Part shown: positions 24,997 to 34,722 of the stretch, in pieces
Layout of the letters: every line of letters starts with the position of its first letter
Numbering within the stretch: the first letter of the stretch is position 1
Source: Cytobacillus sp. S13-E01
GTDB taxonomy: Bacteria; Bacillota; Bacilli; Bacillales; Bacillaceae_L
DNA: 64,000 nt
Reading direction: 5' to 3'
Assembly (NCBI RefSeq): GCF_029193815.1
Contig: NZ_JARFVC010000005.1
Coordinates: 1 to 64,000, forward strand
Notes under the pieces: generated by a model
What the model was told of the DNA's origin: nothing
The model's database searches: none
What the model saw: only the letters and a program-made list of their open reading frames with translations
Translations under genes and position numbers: made by a program

Positions 24997-25887
24997 TTGA
25001 AGGATCAAATAAATGACTTTATACATTACTTAGTAGTGGAAAGAAGGCTTGCTGACAATACTGTTGTTTCATACAAAAGAGATTTAAATAAATATCTTCA
25101 ATATTTAACAATAGTAGAAAATATCCATTCATTTAATGACGTAACTAGAATTCATATTATCCATTTCTTAGAGCATTTGAAGGATACCGGTAATTCTTCA
25201 AAAACATTAGCTAGAAATATTGCATCGATCCGATCATTTCACCAATTTTCACTACGAGAAAAGGCAGTTGATCAGGATCCTACAATACATATCGAAACAC
25301 CAAGATCAGAAAGGAAATTACCAAAGGTATTAAGTTTACCTGAAGTTGAAGCGCTATTAGATGCCCCACAAATAAGTACAGTCTTTGGCGTTCGGGACAA
25401 GGCAATGTTAGAGCTTCTTTATGCAACAGGGATACGTGTTAGTGAGCTTATAAACTTAAACATAGTCGATGTACACTTAACAATGGGATTTATAAGATGT
25501 ATTGGAAAAGGTAACAAGGAACGAATTGTTCCATTAGGAAGGGTTGCAACAGAAGCAATTCAGAAATATGTTGAAACCGGAAGGCCTGAATTACTTAAGA
25601 GAAAAAAATCAGATGCTCTGTTTTTAAATCATCATGGAAATCGAATCTCACGCCAAGGCTTTTGGAAAAACCTAAAAAAAATAACTGCAGATGCAAAAAT
25701 ACAAAAACAACTTACTCCGCATACGCTTAGACATTCGTTCGCAACTCATCTACTAGAAAACGGGGCGGATTTAAGAGCAGTTCAAGAAATGTTAGGACAT
25801 GCTGATATATCAACAACGCAAATTTATACACATGTAACGAAAGCAAGGTTAAAAGATGTGTATAAACAATACCATCCAAGAGCGTAA
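24997..25887 (+). CDS. xerD: Site-specific tyrosine recombinase XerD
   Basis: This 296-residue tyrosine recombinase acts with XerC/CodV at the dif site to resolve chromosome dimers. The N-terminal SAM-like DNA-binding domain spans about residues 1-85. The catalytic set is visible: Arg in ATGIRVSEL, Lys in [17 protein letters not shown], then GHADIS and the nucleophile Tyr in TQIYTHV. The start is a TTG at 24997 after GGGGAG. It corresponds to ripX of B. subtilis by position. Confidence 0.94.
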   Translation: MKDQINDFIHYLVVERRLADNTVVSYKRDLNKYLQYLTIVENIHSFNDVTRIHIIHFLEHLKDTGNSSKTLARNIASIRSFHQFSLREKAVDQDPTIHIETPRSERKLPKVLSLPEVEALLDAPQISTVFGVRDKAMLELLYATGIRVSELINLNIVDVHLTMGFIRCIGKGNKERIVPLGRVATEAIQKYVETGRPELLKRKKSDALFLNHHGNRISRQGFWKNLKKITADAKIQKQLTPHTLRHSFATHLLENGADLRAVQEMLGHADISTTQIYTHVTKARLKDVYKQYHPRA

Positions 25888-25927
25888 GAGATTACTAGAT
25901 AGAATGTTGGGATTTTTTTACAAATCC

Positions 25928-26075
25928 GTCATTTTTTCCCACTCTTACTGCCCCTAAAGGTCCAACGGAGCACATTATGTGCAAATAAGGACATACACGC
26001 TCCAAGCGTTATAAGTTAACTGACAATCAGTGTGGGATGAAGAACCGCCACTGATTGAAGTTTCACTTAATGAAG
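25928..26075. repeat. Two-hairpin intergenic repeat (family 2, copy 2)
   Basis: It shares TACTGCCCCTAAAGGTCC and CAATCAGTGTGGGA...CACTGATTGAAGTT with copy 1 at 6636-6785. The middle segment (about 26-base insertion with GGAGCACATTATGTGC) differs. It fills most of the gap between xerD and deoB. Confidence 0.7.
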
Positions 26076-26136
26076 GGAATTGCTTCAAAGAATATTCACT
26101 TTCTAAGATATTTTTTACATAATAGGTGGATAATTC

Positions 26137-26166
26137 TTGCTATAGACCATGTTATCATTTTATACT
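26137..26166 (+). promoter_or_regulatory. Candidate promoter of deoB-punA
   Basis: TTGCTA (26137-26142) and TATACT (26161-26166) are separated by 18 bases, about 100 bases before the deoB start. Between it and the gene lies GTCAGACTTCTGAC (26172-26185), a short palindrome that could be an operator. Confidence 0.45.
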
Positions 26167-26267
26167 CAAGATGTCAGACTTCTGACGAGTTAAATCTGAT
26201 ACATTTGGTTAAGTTATTCCTTTAAGGGGAATATATAACTAACAAAAGTTCATATAGGGGGTTAATT

Positions 26268-27458
26268 ATGTCTTCTTATACATATAAACGTGTTTTTTTA
26301 ATAGTATTGGATTCTGTTGGTATTGGAGAATCTCCTGATGCTGCAAAATTTGGAGATGTTGGTTCGGATACTCTTGGTCATATTGCTGAGCATATGAATG
26401 GATTGAAAATGCCTAATATGGCAAAGCTCGGTCTTGGCAATATTCGTGAGGTGAAGGGAATTGAAAAGGTAGAAAAACCACAAGCTTATTTCACAAAAAT
26501 GCAGGAAGCATCAAACGGAAAAGATACAATGACTGGACACTGGGAAATTATGGGTCTTTATATAGAAAATCCTTTTCGAGTATTTCCAGAGGGGTTTCCT
26601 AAAGTATTACTAGATGAAATTGAAAAAAGAACAGGTCGTAAAATAATTGGTAATAAACCTGCATCTGGTACAGAAGTTCTTGATGAACTAGGGAAGGAAC
26701 ATATGGATACAGGTGCTTTAATTGTCTATACATCTGCCGATTCAGTACTGCAAATTGCAGCACATGAGGAAATTGTGCCACTTGAAGAACTATATAAAAT
26801 CTGTGAGATTGCACGTGAACTTACCCTTGATGAAAAATTCATGGTAGGCCGGGTAATAGCACGTCCATTCTTAGGTACACCTGGAAATTTCACAAGAACG
26901 GCTAACCGTCATGATTACGCATTAAAACCGTTTGATAGAACGGCAATGAATGAGCTTAAGGATTCAGGCTTTGATGTCATTTCAATTGGAAAAATAGCTG
27001 ATATCTATGATGGTGAGGGCATTACTAAGTCATTACGAACAAAATCCAATATGGATGGTATGGATAAATTAATTGAAACATTAAATATGGACTTTACGGG
27101 GTTGAGTTTTCTAAACCTAGTTGATTTTGATGCGCTATTTGGACACCGAAGAGATCCGAAAGGCTATGGTGAAGCACTTGAGGAGTTTGATGCAAGACTA
27201 CCAGAAGTGTTTGAGAAATTGAAAGAAGATGATTTGTTAATTTTAACGGCTGACCACGGGAATGATCCGACGTATCCAGGAACAGATCATACACGTGAGT
27301 ATGTTCCATTACTGGTATATAGCCCAAGTATGGAAGGTGGAAAAGAACTTCCTTTACGAAATACATTTTCAGATATAGGTGCAACTGTTGCAGATAATTT
27401 TAATGTAAGATCACCAAAACATGGTGAAAGCTTTTTGACACAACTGAATCGGGGGTAA
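26268..27458 (+). CDS. deoB: Phosphopentomutase
   Basis: This 396-residue binuclear-metal enzyme interconverts ribose 1-phosphate and ribose 5-phosphate (and the deoxy forms), feeding nucleoside sugars into the pentose phosphate pathway. Metal-binding motifs of the alkaline phosphatase superfamily are visible: [13 protein letters not shown] at the N-terminus, [12 protein letters not shown], and [21 protein letters not shown] near the C-terminus. The Thr-containing [14 protein letters not shown] loop carries the phosphorylated threonine. It overlaps translationally with punA. The B. subtilis name is drm. Confidence 0.95.
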   Translation: MSSYTYKRVFLIVLDSVGIGESPDAAKFGDVGSDTLGHIAEHMNGLKMPNMAKLGLGNIREVKGIEKVEKPQAYFTKMQEASNGKDTMTGHWEIMGLYIENPFRVFPEGFPKVLLDEIEKRTGRKIIGNKPASGTEVLDELGKEHMDTGALIVYTSADSVLQIAAHEEIVPLEELYKICEIARELTLDEKFMVGRVIARPFLGTPGNFTRTANRHDYALKPFDRTAMNELKDSGFDVISIGKIADIYDGEGITKSLRTKSNMDGMDKLIETLNMDFTGLSFLNLVDFDALFGHRRDPKGYGEALEEFDARLPEVFEKLKEDDLLILTADHGNDPTYPGTDHTREYVPLLVYSPSMEGGKELPLRNTFSDIGATVADNFNVRSPKHGESFLTQLNRG

Positions 27459-27464
27459 ATGATA

Positions 27465-28280
27465 ATGGATAAAGGAACAATCGAAGCATCGGTGCAATTT
27501 TTAAAAACAAAATTTGAACAATCACCACAAATTGGTTTGATCTTAGGCTCAGGTCTAGGCGTGTTAGCTGAAGAAATAGAAAATCCAACAAAAATTGCTT
27601 ATAATGACATTCCTCAATTTCCTGTTTCTACTGTGGAAGGACATGCGGGTCAACTTGTTTTTGGCACTTTAAATGGAAAAACAGTTGTGGCCATGCAAGG
27701 CCGTTTTCATTTTTATGAAGGTTATAGCATGGATAAAGTAACTTTTCCAGTAAGAGTAATGAAGGAATTAGGGGTAGGGACATTAATTGTTACAAATGCA
27801 GCTGGAGGTATAAATGAATCATTTGAACCAGGTGATTTAATGTTAATTACCGATCATATTAATAATATGGGCCAAAATCCACTTATCGGACCAAATGATT
27901 CTGAGCTAGGTGTTCGTTTCCCGGATATGTCAGAGGCTTATAATAAGAGCTTACGTGAGCTAGCAAGCGGGGTCGCATCCAAACTTCAAATCACAGTTAA
28001 AGAAGGGGTATATGTTGGGAACACTGGACCTACATATGAAACTCCTGCCGAAGTTAGAATGCTTCGCAAAATGGGCGGGGATGCTGTTGGTATGTCAACA
28101 GTGCCAGAAGTTATTGTTGCTCGTCACTCTAAAATGAACGTTTTGGGGATTTCTTGTATTTCAAACATGGCAGCGGGTATTTTAGATCAACCTTTAACGC
28201 ATGACGAGGTGATTGAAACGACTGAAAAAGTAAAAGTAAACTTTTTAGCATTTGTAAAAGAAATAGTAAAAGATCTTTAA
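27465..28280 (+). CDS. punA: Purine-nucleoside phosphorylase
   Basis: This 271-residue trimeric-type (PNP I) enzyme cleaves inosine and guanosine with phosphate to base plus ribose 1-phosphate. Signature elements are ILGSGLG near residue 27, [32 protein letters not shown] and the [14 protein letters not shown] phosphate/base site. The ATG at 27465 lies 10 bases after GGGGG, within the last codons of deoB; an ATG six bases earlier is too close. It supplies ribose 1-phosphate to DeoB. Known as pupG in B. subtilis. Confidence 0.94.
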   Translation: MDKGTIEASVQFLKTKFEQSPQIGLILGSGLGVLAEEIENPTKIAYNDIPQFPVSTVEGHAGQLVFGTLNGKTVVAMQGRFHFYEGYSMDKVTFPVRVMKELGVGTLIVTNAAGGINESFEPGDLMLITDHINNMGQNPLIGPNDSELGVRFPDMSEAYNKSLRELASGVASKLQITVKEGVYVGNTGPTYETPAEVRMLRKMGGDAVGMSTVPEVIVARHSKMNVLGISCISNMAAGILDQPLTHDEVIETTEKVKVNFLAFVKEIVKDL

Positions 28281-28440
28281 GTAATAGACACAGCATAGTG
28301 GGTGTCTTAATAAGGCATGAAAAGCTAAGCGAGTATAATATAGGGAATTTAGATAGAAACAAAATTGTCAAAATCAATACTTAAATAGAGAGCCAGAGGA
28401 ATAACTCTAACTATTGGCTATGTGAAAGAGGTTAATTGAT

Positions 28441-29742
28441 ATGAGAATGATTGATTTAATTGAAAAAAAACGTGATAGGCATGAACTAACTAGTGAGGAA
28501 ATAACCTTTATAATCAATAGTTATACAAAAGGCGATATCCCGGACTACCAAATGAGTGCTTTTACTATGGCTGTATTCTTTCAAGGAATGACTGAACAAG
28601 AAAGAGCAGATTTTACTTTAGCCATGGTTAATTCAGGCGACACCATAGATTTATCAAAGATTGAAGGAATTAAAGTTGATAAACATAGTACCGGAGGAGT
28701 CGGTGATACTACAACACTTGTATTAGCACCATTGGTAGCCGCTGTAGGAGTTCCTGTTGCGAAGATGTCAGGTCGTGGTTTAGGGCACACTGGAGGCACA
28801 ATTGATAAATTGGAATCAGTCGCGGGCTTTCATGTTGAAATAGATAAAGAAGAGTTTATTAAGTTGGTAAATCAAAATAAGGTAGCAGTTATTGGTCAAA
28901 GTGGGAATCTAACACCTGCTGATAAAAAACTATACGCACTTAGGGATGTAACGGGAACTGTTAATAGCATTCCGCTAATTGCTAGTTCAATTATGAGTAA
29001 AAAAATTGCAGCGGGTGCTGATGCTATTGTTCTAGACGTTAAAACAGGTGCAGGGGCGTTTATGAAGGAACTTGATGATGCAAAAGAGCTAGCTAAAGCG
29101 ATGGTAGATATAGGCAACACTGTTAATCGCCAAACAATAGCAGTCATTTCGGATATGAGTCAACCACTAGGGTACGCAATTGGTAATGCACTAGAGGTAA
29201 AGGAAGCTATTGACACTTTAAAAGGAAATGGTCCAAAAGACCTTGAAGAGCTCTGCCTAACATTAGGAAGCCATATGGTATATTTAGCTAAAAAGGCATC
29301 TACCTTAGAAGAAGCCAGAAAGATATTAATAGATGCTATTACTTCTGGCAAGGCGCTCGAAACAATGAAAACATTTTTAAGTGCTCAAGGTGGCGATGCC
29401 TCTGTAGTGGATGACCCTAGCAAGCTTCCACAAGCGAAATTTATAGTAGATCTTGAAGCTAAAGAGGCAGGATATGTATCAGAAATCATTGCAGATTCAG
29501 TCGGTACTGCGGCAATGTGGTTAGGTGCGGGTAGAGCGACGAAAGAATCAACCATTGATTTAGCTGTAGGACTAGAGCTACGGAAGAAAATTGGGGATAA
29601 AGTAACTGTAGGTGAAGCACTTGCTACAGTTCATAGCAACCAAGAGGATATAAGTGCAGTTAAGGAAAAATTATATAGTAGTATCAAAATATCCCAGGAT
29701 CAGGTTGAAGCACCACCATTGATTTATGATCGAATACTATAA
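28441..29742 (+). CDS. pdp: Pyrimidine-nucleoside phosphorylase
   Basis: This 433-residue enzyme phosphorolyses uridine and thymidine/deoxyuridine. The family signature [17 protein letters not shown] is visible near residue 111, preceded by the phosphate-binding [11 protein letters not shown] near residue 82. The C-terminal alpha/beta domain ends normally. GAGG precedes the ATG. In B. subtilis pdp lies in the dra-nupC-pdp operon; here it directly follows deoB-punA after a 160-base gap, forming a complete nucleoside salvage set. Confidence 0.95.
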   Translation: MRMIDLIEKKRDRHELTSEEITFIINSYTKGDIPDYQMSAFTMAVFFQGMTEQERADFTLAMVNSGDTIDLSKIEGIKVDKHSTGGVGDTTTLVLAPLVAAVGVPVAKMSGRGLGHTGGTIDKLESVAGFHVEIDKEEFIKLVNQNKVAVIGQSGNLTPADKKLYALRDVTGTVNSIPLIASSIMSKKIAAGADAIVLDVKTGAGAFMKELDDAKELAKAMVDIGNTVNRQTIAVISDMSQPLGYAIGNALEVKEAIDTLKGNGPKDLEELCLTLGSHMVYLAKKASTLEEARKILIDAITSGKALETMKTFLSAQGGDASVVDDPSKLPQAKFIVDLEAKEAGYVSEIIADSVGTAAMWLGAGRATKESTIDLAVGLELRKKIGDKVTVGEALATVHSNQEDISAVKEKLYSSIKISQDQVEAPPLIYDRIL

Positions 29743-29750
29743 TGATTGAA

Positions 29751-29781
29751 GAAGTTAAGCTGTGTCTTAGCTTCTTTTTTT
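29751..29781 (+). terminator. pdp terminator
   Basis: GAAGTTAAGC pairs with CTTAGCTTC and is followed by a long T run, nine bases past the stop. Confidence 0.85.
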
Positions 29782-29815
29782 ACTCATTTTTAAAAGAAAA
29801 GATTTAAAGATACTT

Positions 29816-29844
29816 GTATAATTTTAATTTTGTTGGAAAAAATG
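29816..29844 (+). promoter_or_regulatory. Sigma-F-type promoter of dacF
   Basis: GTATA (29816-29820), a 14-base gap and GGAAAAAATG (29835-29844) match the sigma-F pattern GYWTA / GGnnAnAnTR. dacF is forespore expressed in B. subtilis. Confidence 0.65.
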
Positions 29845-29872
29845 GGAAGTATAAAGAATGGAGGGTTTGGAG

Positions 29873-31042
29873 ATGAAACGTTTAATAACGAGTTTCTTAC
29901 TAATTGCTTTATTAGTTTATAGTAGTACCCCACTTGCTTTTGCCGAAGAAAAAACAACATCAGTGGAATTAGCGGATAAGGCAAAATCTGCTATTTTGAT
30001 TGAACGTGATACTGGTTCAATACTGTATGAAAAAAATAGCAACGAAAAGCTTCCTCCTGCAAGTATGACTAAAATTATGACGATGTTATTGATAATGGAA
30101 GCAATTGATAAAGGTAATTTGACTTGGGAAGAAAAAATTCGTACAAGTGAGTATGCAGCATCAATGGGTGGTTCTCAAATCTTCCTAGAAGCTGGAGAAG
30201 AAATGACAACAGAGGAAATGCTAAAAGGAATTGCTATTGCTTCAGGAAATGATGCTTCAGTTGCCATGGCAGAAAGAATTGCTGGGTCTGAAGAAGCATT
30301 TGTTGAAATGATGAATAATAAAGTAAAAGAACTAGGTTTGAAAAATACATTTTTTAAGAATCCTACAGGATTACCAGCTGAAGGTCATTACAGTACTGCT
30401 CATGATATGGCAATGATGGCAAAAGAGCTATTGAAGTATGAAGGAATTACGAAATACACTGGCAAATATGAAGACTATCTACGCAATGATTCTGAGAAGA
30501 AATTTTGGTTAGTAAATACAAATCGATTGGTTAAATTTTATCCTGGTGTAGATGGTGTCAAAACAGGGTTTACAAATGAAGCAAAGTATTGTTTAACGGC
30601 CACTGCAGAAAAAGATAATATGCGATTAATAAGTGTTGTATTTGGAGCACCAACTCCGAAAGATCGTAACGCTCAAATTACAAAAATGTTAGATTATGGA
30701 TTTAGTCAATATAAGACACATCCAATGTTTGAACGCAATCAAGTTGTATTTACTGCAAAGGTTAGTAAAGGTAGTAAAAAAGAAATTGAACTAGTAACAT
30801 CAGAGCCTATTTCAGTTTTAACTAAAAAAGGCGAAAACATTGATGATGTTGTAAAAGAAGTTGTAATAAATGAAAAAATAAATGCACCAGTTAAAAAAGG
30901 TGATAATTTAGGAACACTTATCCTAAAAAAGAATGACAAAGTATTGAGTGAAAGTCCCCTTATTGCGAAAGAAGATATTGACAGTGCAAGCTGGTGGAAA
31001 TTATTTAAGCGAACTGTAGGAACTTTTACAAAAACAGAATAA
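29873..31042 (+). CDS. dacF: D-alanyl-D-alanine carboxypeptidase DacF
   Basis: This 389-residue low-molecular-weight penicillin-binding protein trims peptide side chains of spore peptidoglycan from the forespore side. A signal peptide (residues 1-24, ending AFA) precedes the peptidase S11 domain with SMTK at 64-67, SGN in IASGNDAS and KTG in VDGVKTGF. A beta-rich C-terminal domain follows. The ATG at 29873 follows GGAGGG. It precedes spoIIAA as in B. subtilis, and the sigma-F-like promoter fits its forespore role. Confidence 0.94.
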   Translation: MKRLITSFLLIALLVYSSTPLAFAEEKTTSVELADKAKSAILIERDTGSILYEKNSNEKLPPASMTKIMTMLLIMEAIDKGNLTWEEKIRTSEYAASMGGSQIFLEAGEEMTTEEMLKGIAIASGNDASVAMAERIAGSEEAFVEMMNNKVKELGLKNTFFKNPTGLPAEGHYSTAHDMAMMAKELLKYEGITKYTGKYEDYLRNDSEKKFWLVNTNRLVKFYPGVDGVKTGFTNEAKYCLTATAEKDNMRLISVVFGAPTPKDRNAQITKMLDYGFSQYKTHPMFERNQVVFTAKVSKGSKKEIELVTSEPISVLTKKGENIDDVVKEVVINEKINAPVKKGDNLGTLILKKNDKVLSESPLIAKEDIDSASWWKLFKRTVGTFTKTE

Positions 31043-31085
31043 ATGTCTACTTTTTTTGACGAAATATCACTAGTTTTGTCATGGA

Positions 31086-31115
31086 GAAGGAATCAGGCAA
31101 AGTTATATCGAAATG
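31086..31115 (+). promoter_or_regulatory. Candidate sigma-H promoter of spoIIA operon
   Basis: GAAGGAATC (31086-31094), 12 bases and ATCGAAATG (31107-31115) resemble the sigma-H consensus RnAGGAwww / RnnGAATww with one deviation in the -10. The spoIIA operon is sigma-H driven in B. subtilis. Confidence 0.5.
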
Positions 31116-31149
31116 ACTCACTATACGAATTACAAGGAGGCAAAGTAAA

Positions 31150-31500
31150 GTGAGTCTAGCAATTAATCTAGAAATTAAAAACAACGTTTTGTGCATTCGA
31201 CTTGCAGGTGAACTCGACCACCATACAGCAGAAGAATTGCGTCAAAAAGTTACGAGTACGATTGAGGAGAATAAGATCAATCATATCCTTTTAAATTTAG
31301 AAAGCCTTTCCTTTATGGACAGTTCTGGTTTAGGCGTTATTCTTGGAAGATATAAGCAAATTAAAAACGGCGGTGGGGAAATGGTTGTTTGTTCTATTTC
31401 ACCGGCTGTAAAACGTTTATTTGATATGTCTGGCTTATTTAAAATTATTAGGTTAGAACAAGATGAAGATTTTGCTCTGCAAACATTGGGGGTGGCATAA
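31150..31500 (+). CDS. spoIIAA: Anti-sigma F factor antagonist
   Basis: This 116-residue STAS-domain protein frees sigma-F by binding SpoIIAB when unphosphorylated. The phosphorylated serine is Ser58 in [12 protein letters not shown], identical in position to B. subtilis. The start is GTG at 31150 with AAGGAGG upstream. It ends one base before the spoIIAB ATG. The [12 protein letters not shown]-type N-terminal half is normal for the family. Confidence 0.96.
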   Translation: MSLAINLEIKNNVLCIRLAGELDHHTAEELRQKVTSTIEENKINHILLNLESLSFMDSSGLGVILGRYKQIKNGGGEMVVCSISPAVKRLFDMSGLFKIIRLEQDEDFALQTLGVA

Positions 31501-31501
31501 C

Positions 31502-31939
31502 ATGAAAAATGAAATGCATCTCCAATTTTCAGCGCTAAGTCAAAATGAATCCTTTGCTCGTGTTACCGTAGCTTCTTTTATCGCTCAACTTGATCCAACA
31601 ATGGACGAATTAACAGAGATAAAGACGGTTGTATCAGAGGCCGTTACGAATGCAATTATTCATGGCTACGATAATGACCCAAATGGTATTGTCTATATTA
31701 GTTGTACCATTGAAGATGGAATTATCCATTTAACAATTAGGGATGAAGGTATTGGCATTATAGATATTGAAGAAGCAAGACAACCATTGTTTACAACTAA
31801 ACCAGAGTTAGAACGTTCTGGAATGGGTTTTACAATTATGGAGAACTTTATGGACGAGGTTGAAATCATAACATCTGAGTCTGGTACCACTATACGTTTA
31901 ACAAAGCATTTACTCAAGAGTAAATTGTTATGCAATTAA
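31502..31939 (+). CDS. spoIIAB: Anti-sigma F factor and SpoIIAA kinase
   Basis: This 145-residue GHKL-fold serine kinase holds sigma-F inactive and phosphorylates SpoIIAA. The N box is [12 protein letters not shown], the G1 box RDEGIGI and the G2-like region [15 protein letters not shown]. The ATG at 31502 follows GGGGGTGG; an upstream in-frame ATG at 31463 lies within spoIIAA and lacks support. It is the middle gene of the operon. Confidence 0.96.
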   Translation: MKNEMHLQFSALSQNESFARVTVASFIAQLDPTMDELTEIKTVVSEAVTNAIIHGYDNDPNGIVYISCTIEDGIIHLTIRDEGIGIIDIEEARQPLFTTKPELERSGMGFTIMENFMDEVEIITSESGTTIRLTKHLLKSKLLCN

Positions 31940-31952
31940 GGGAGACTTGCTT

Positions 31953-32711
31953 ATGGATGTGGAGGTCAAGAACGAGAAGAGTCAGACGTATTTAAAAGAT
32001 AATGAGGTCAAGGAATTAATTAAACGTAGTCAATCAGGCGAACAAGAAGCAAGAGATATGATTGTTCAAAAGAATATGAGACTTGTGTGGTCTGTTGTTC
32101 AACGCTTTTTAAATAGAGGCTATGAACCTGATGATTTGTTTCAAATCGGGAGTATCGGCTTGTTAAAGTCTGTAGATAAATTTGACTTATCCTATGATGT
32201 TAAATTTTCAACTTACGCTGTTCCTATGATTATCGGTGAAATCCAACGTTTTATCCGTGATGATGGTACAGTAAAGGTGAGTCGATCGCTAAAAGAGACG
32301 GGTAACAAAATCCGTAAAGCAAGAGACGATTTATCGAAACGATATGGGAGAGTACCTACGGTTGCTGAAATCGCAACCTATCTTGAAATTTCACCAGAAG
32401 ATGTCGTTTTAGCACAAGAAGCAAGTCGAACACCATCATCCATTCATGAAACTGTTTATGAAAATGATGGTGACCCAATTACATTACTAGACCAAATTGC
32501 AGATAGCAGTGAAAATAAATGGTTTGATAAAATTGCATTGAAAGAAGCTATTAGGGAGCTAGATGAAAGAGAACGGCTGATTGTCTACCTGCGATATTAT
32601 AAAGACCAAACCCAATCTGAAGTTGCTTCAAGATTAGGAATATCACAAGTTCAAGTTTCCAGACTAGAAAAAAAAATACTTCAACAAATGAAAGATCGAA
32701 TGGGTGAATAA
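31953..32711 (+). CDS. sigF: RNA polymerase sigma-F factor
   Basis: This 252-residue sigma factor (spoIIAC) starts forespore-specific transcription. Region 2 contains YEPDDLFQIGSIGLLKSVDKF and the -10 recognition helix VPMIIGEIQRFIRDDG; region 4 contains RERLIVYLRYYKDQTQSEVASRLGISQVQVSRLEK, which recognises the -35. The ATG at 31953 follows GGGAG. The stop codon is inside the terminator hairpin, so the operon ends here and does not continue into spoVA. Confidence 0.96.
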   Translation: MDVEVKNEKSQTYLKDNEVKELIKRSQSGEQEARDMIVQKNMRLVWSVVQRFLNRGYEPDDLFQIGSIGLLKSVDKFDLSYDVKFSTYAVPMIIGEIQRFIRDDGTVKVSRSLKETGNKIRKARDDLSKRYGRVPTVAEIATYLEISPEDVVLAQEASRTPSSIHETVYENDGDPITLLDQIADSSENKWFDKIALKEAIRELDERERLIVYLRYYKDQTQSEVASRLGISQVQVSRLEKKILQQMKDRMGE

Positions 32712-32728
32712 CCCATTCGGTCTTTTTT
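32694..32728 (+). terminator. spoIIA operon terminator
   Basis: GATCGAATGGGT pairs with ACCCATTCGGTC around GAATA and is followed by TTTTTTT; it overlaps the sigF stop. Confidence 0.9.
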
Positions 32729-32743
32729 TGAGTTTTACAAAAA

Positions 32744-32920
32744 TAAGAAAGATTTGAACTTAGTTTTGGTGTCTAGCTCCGGGCACCCAGCGACTAGTGG
32801 ACTTCCTTCTCCTCACTTCAATAAGTCAACATCGAATCACTTCGTTCTTCGTGTTTCCTTTATCTTGATCGGATCAGTCCAGTCCATACGTCGCTAAGCG
32901 GGCGCCCTGCGATTTTCGTA
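32744..32920 (+). repeat. Modular intergenic repeat (family 1), copy D
   Basis: It starts with the AACTTAGTTTTGGTGTCTAG end behind the sigF terminator and finishes with GGGCGCCCTGCGATTTTCGT. The interior matches copy C (AGTGGACTTCC, GATCAGTCCAGTCCATACGT). Confidence 0.75.
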
Positions 32921-32952
32921 GTGTGGTAATTAATGGAGTTTAGTTTTCCTTT

Positions 32953-32982
32953 GCATTATAAAATTTATTGATATCCATACTA
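32953..32982 (+). promoter_or_regulatory. Sigma-G-type promoter of spoVA
   Basis: GCATT (32953-32957), an 18-base spacer and CATACTA (32976-32982) match the sigma-G consensus GHATR / CATnHTA. The spoVA operon is sigma-G dependent in B. subtilis. Confidence 0.7.
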
Positions 32983-33019
32983 CATATACAAGGAAATCAA
33001 TGTGTAGGATGTGAAAGTG

Positions 33020-33628
33020 ATGGAAAATGCGATCTATTTACGGCTACGGAACCGAATTAAAGCAAGTCCAAATCAAGCTGTTGCTATTGGCGATATAGCA
33101 CAAATCGTTGCCCATCCAAGTATCAACAACGAAATAAAGGAAATCTATATTTATAAAATATCTGTAAAAGATAAGAATTATGTTGTTATTGACATTACAG
33201 AAGTGATTGCACGGATTCGTCAATATAACTCACGGATAGAAATACAGGCGATAGGTCCATCTCAAACATTGGTAGAAATAGAAGTTGAGAAGAGGAAATT
33301 TACACCTGTTTTCTTAGTAGGAATATGGTTTTTGTTGTTTATTGGAGCGGCATTAACAATTTTGAATTTTCACGAAGACGTAAGTATGCAGGAAGTGCAC
33401 CAACGCATTTATACAATCATTACGGGGGAAAAGGAATTTAAGCCATTATTATTACAAATTCCGTATTCTATTGGCTTAGGGTTGGGAATGATGCTTTTCT
33501 TTAATCATATATTCAGGAAACGTATTAATGAAGAACCTAGTCCACTCGAAGTAGAAATGTTTAATTATCAGCAATCGTTAGATCAATACATGATTATGAA
33601 TGAAAATAAAGAAAGTACGCGGAAATAA
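33020..33628 (+). CDS. spoVAA: Stage V sporulation protein AA
   Basis: This 202-residue protein is the first of the SpoVA set, which takes up dipicolinic acid into the forespore and releases it at germination. The N-terminal two-thirds is soluble and beta-rich (MENAIYLRLRNRIKASPN start, matching B. subtilis SpoVAA), followed by two membrane segments at about residues 96-115 and 148-168. The ATG at 33020 is preferred to a GTG three codons upstream because it matches the family start. It is preceded by a sigma-G-like promoter. Confidence 0.9.
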   Translation: MENAIYLRLRNRIKASPNQAVAIGDIAQIVAHPSINNEIKEIYIYKISVKDKNYVVIDITEVIARIRQYNSRIEIQAIGPSQTLVEIEVEKRKFTPVFLVGIWFLLFIGAALTILNFHEDVSMQEVHQRIYTIITGEKEFKPLLLQIPYSIGLGLGMMLFFNHIFRKRINEEPSPLEVEMFNYQQSLDQYMIMNENKESTRK

Positions 33629-33630
33629 AA

Positions 33631-34053
33631 ATGACAATTAAAGTATTGCTCATTATCATAATTGGTTTTGCTAGTGGATTAGCAGTAGGTTCAGGTTTTG
33701 TAGCTTTTTTAGCTGTGTTGGGTATCATTCCTAGATTAACACAGCTAACTAAAACATCAAAATATATCCATCTATATGAATTAGGTGTCGTAATGGGAGC
33801 AGTTATGGGAGGGTGGTTTAGTTTACGAGATAGTATATTTATCTTACCAAAACTTCTCTTGGTACCGATTGGGTTGGCAAGTGGCTTGTTTGTCGGTATG
33901 TTGGCAGCAGCATTAACTGAGGTATTAAATGTCCTACCGATATTAGCAAAAAGAATTGGGATTGAAGATAAAATAGTAATCTTAGTAATGGCTATCGTTT
34001 TTGGCAAGATTGCTGGTTCACTATTTCATTGGATTTATTATGTTGATCTTTAA
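33631..34053 (+). CDS. spoVAB: Stage V sporulation protein AB
   Basis: This 140-residue integral membrane protein has about four hydrophobic segments and many glycines (GFASGLAVGSGFVAFLAVLG at the start). It is normal for SpoVAB in length and layout and starts two bases after spoVAA. It functions with the other SpoVA proteins in the inner spore membrane; its individual role is unclear. Confidence 0.9.
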   Translation: MTIKVLLIIIIGFASGLAVGSGFVAFLAVLGIIPRLTQLTKTSKYIHLYELGVVMGAVMGGWFSLRDSIFILPKLLLVPIGLASGLFVGMLAAALTEVLNVLPILAKRIGIEDKIVILVMAIVFGKIAGSLFHWIYYVDL

Positions 34054-34249
34054 GAATGGCTCTTTTCTAAAAGTTAGTTGTTTAAAGCATACGAAAGAAG
34101 ATTTATAATGGTAAGTCGGGATATTGTGATTAACGATTAAGGTAAAAAGGTGCCGCTATAATGTGTGTTCTACTTGATATAAACTGGTACTTCAAAAACA
34201 CGAAAACCAGCCTTAATAAACAAATGTTTGTCAATGGGAGGATATCATT

Positions 34250-34702
34250 GTGAGCAAAATGAAAGAAGATTATAGCAATCGTATAAAGAAATTCCAGCCA
34301 AAACCGCCATACTTGTTAAATTGTCTTAAGGCCTTTATTGTTGGGGGATTAATTTGTACATTTGGTGAGGCTATTCAAAATTTTTATATTAATGTGTTTG
34401 GGTTTTCAGAAAAGAGCGCAGGCAACCCTACGGTAGCTACACTAATATTAATTGCTTCACTTTTAACCGGTTTCGGTATATATGACAAAATCGGCCAATT
34501 TTCAGGAGCAGGGTCAGCCGTTCCAGTAACTGGTTTTGCTAATTCTATGACAAGTGCAGCACTAGAGCATAAGAGCGAAGGAATAGTGCTTGGAGTTGCA
34601 ACTAATATGTTTAAACTTGCAGGTAGTGTCATTGTTTTCGGTGTGGTAGGAGCTTATTTTGTTGGTATTTTCCGTTACTTCTTTACTGTCACATTACCCT
34701 AA
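34250..34702 (+). CDS. spoVAC: Stage V sporulation protein AC
   Basis: This 150-residue membrane protein has a basic N-terminus (KKFQPKPPYLLNCLKAF) and three to four membrane segments. SpoVAC of B. subtilis acts as a mechanosensitive-like channel for dipicolinic acid release. FSGAGSAVPVTGFANSM is the family signature shared with SpoVAEB. The start is GTG at 34250 after GGGAGGA. A 196-base gap separates it from spoVAB, longer than usual within the operon, without a recognisable gene or terminator. Confidence 0.93.
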   Translation: MSKMKEDYSNRIKKFQPKPPYLLNCLKAFIVGGLICTFGEAIQNFYINVFGFSEKSAGNPTVATLILIASLLTGFGIYDKIGQFSGAGSAVPVTGFANSMTSAALEHKSEGIVLGVATNMFKLAGSVIVFGVVGAYFVGIFRYFFTVTLP

Positions 34703-34722
34703 GGAGAGGATGTGCAATAAAC

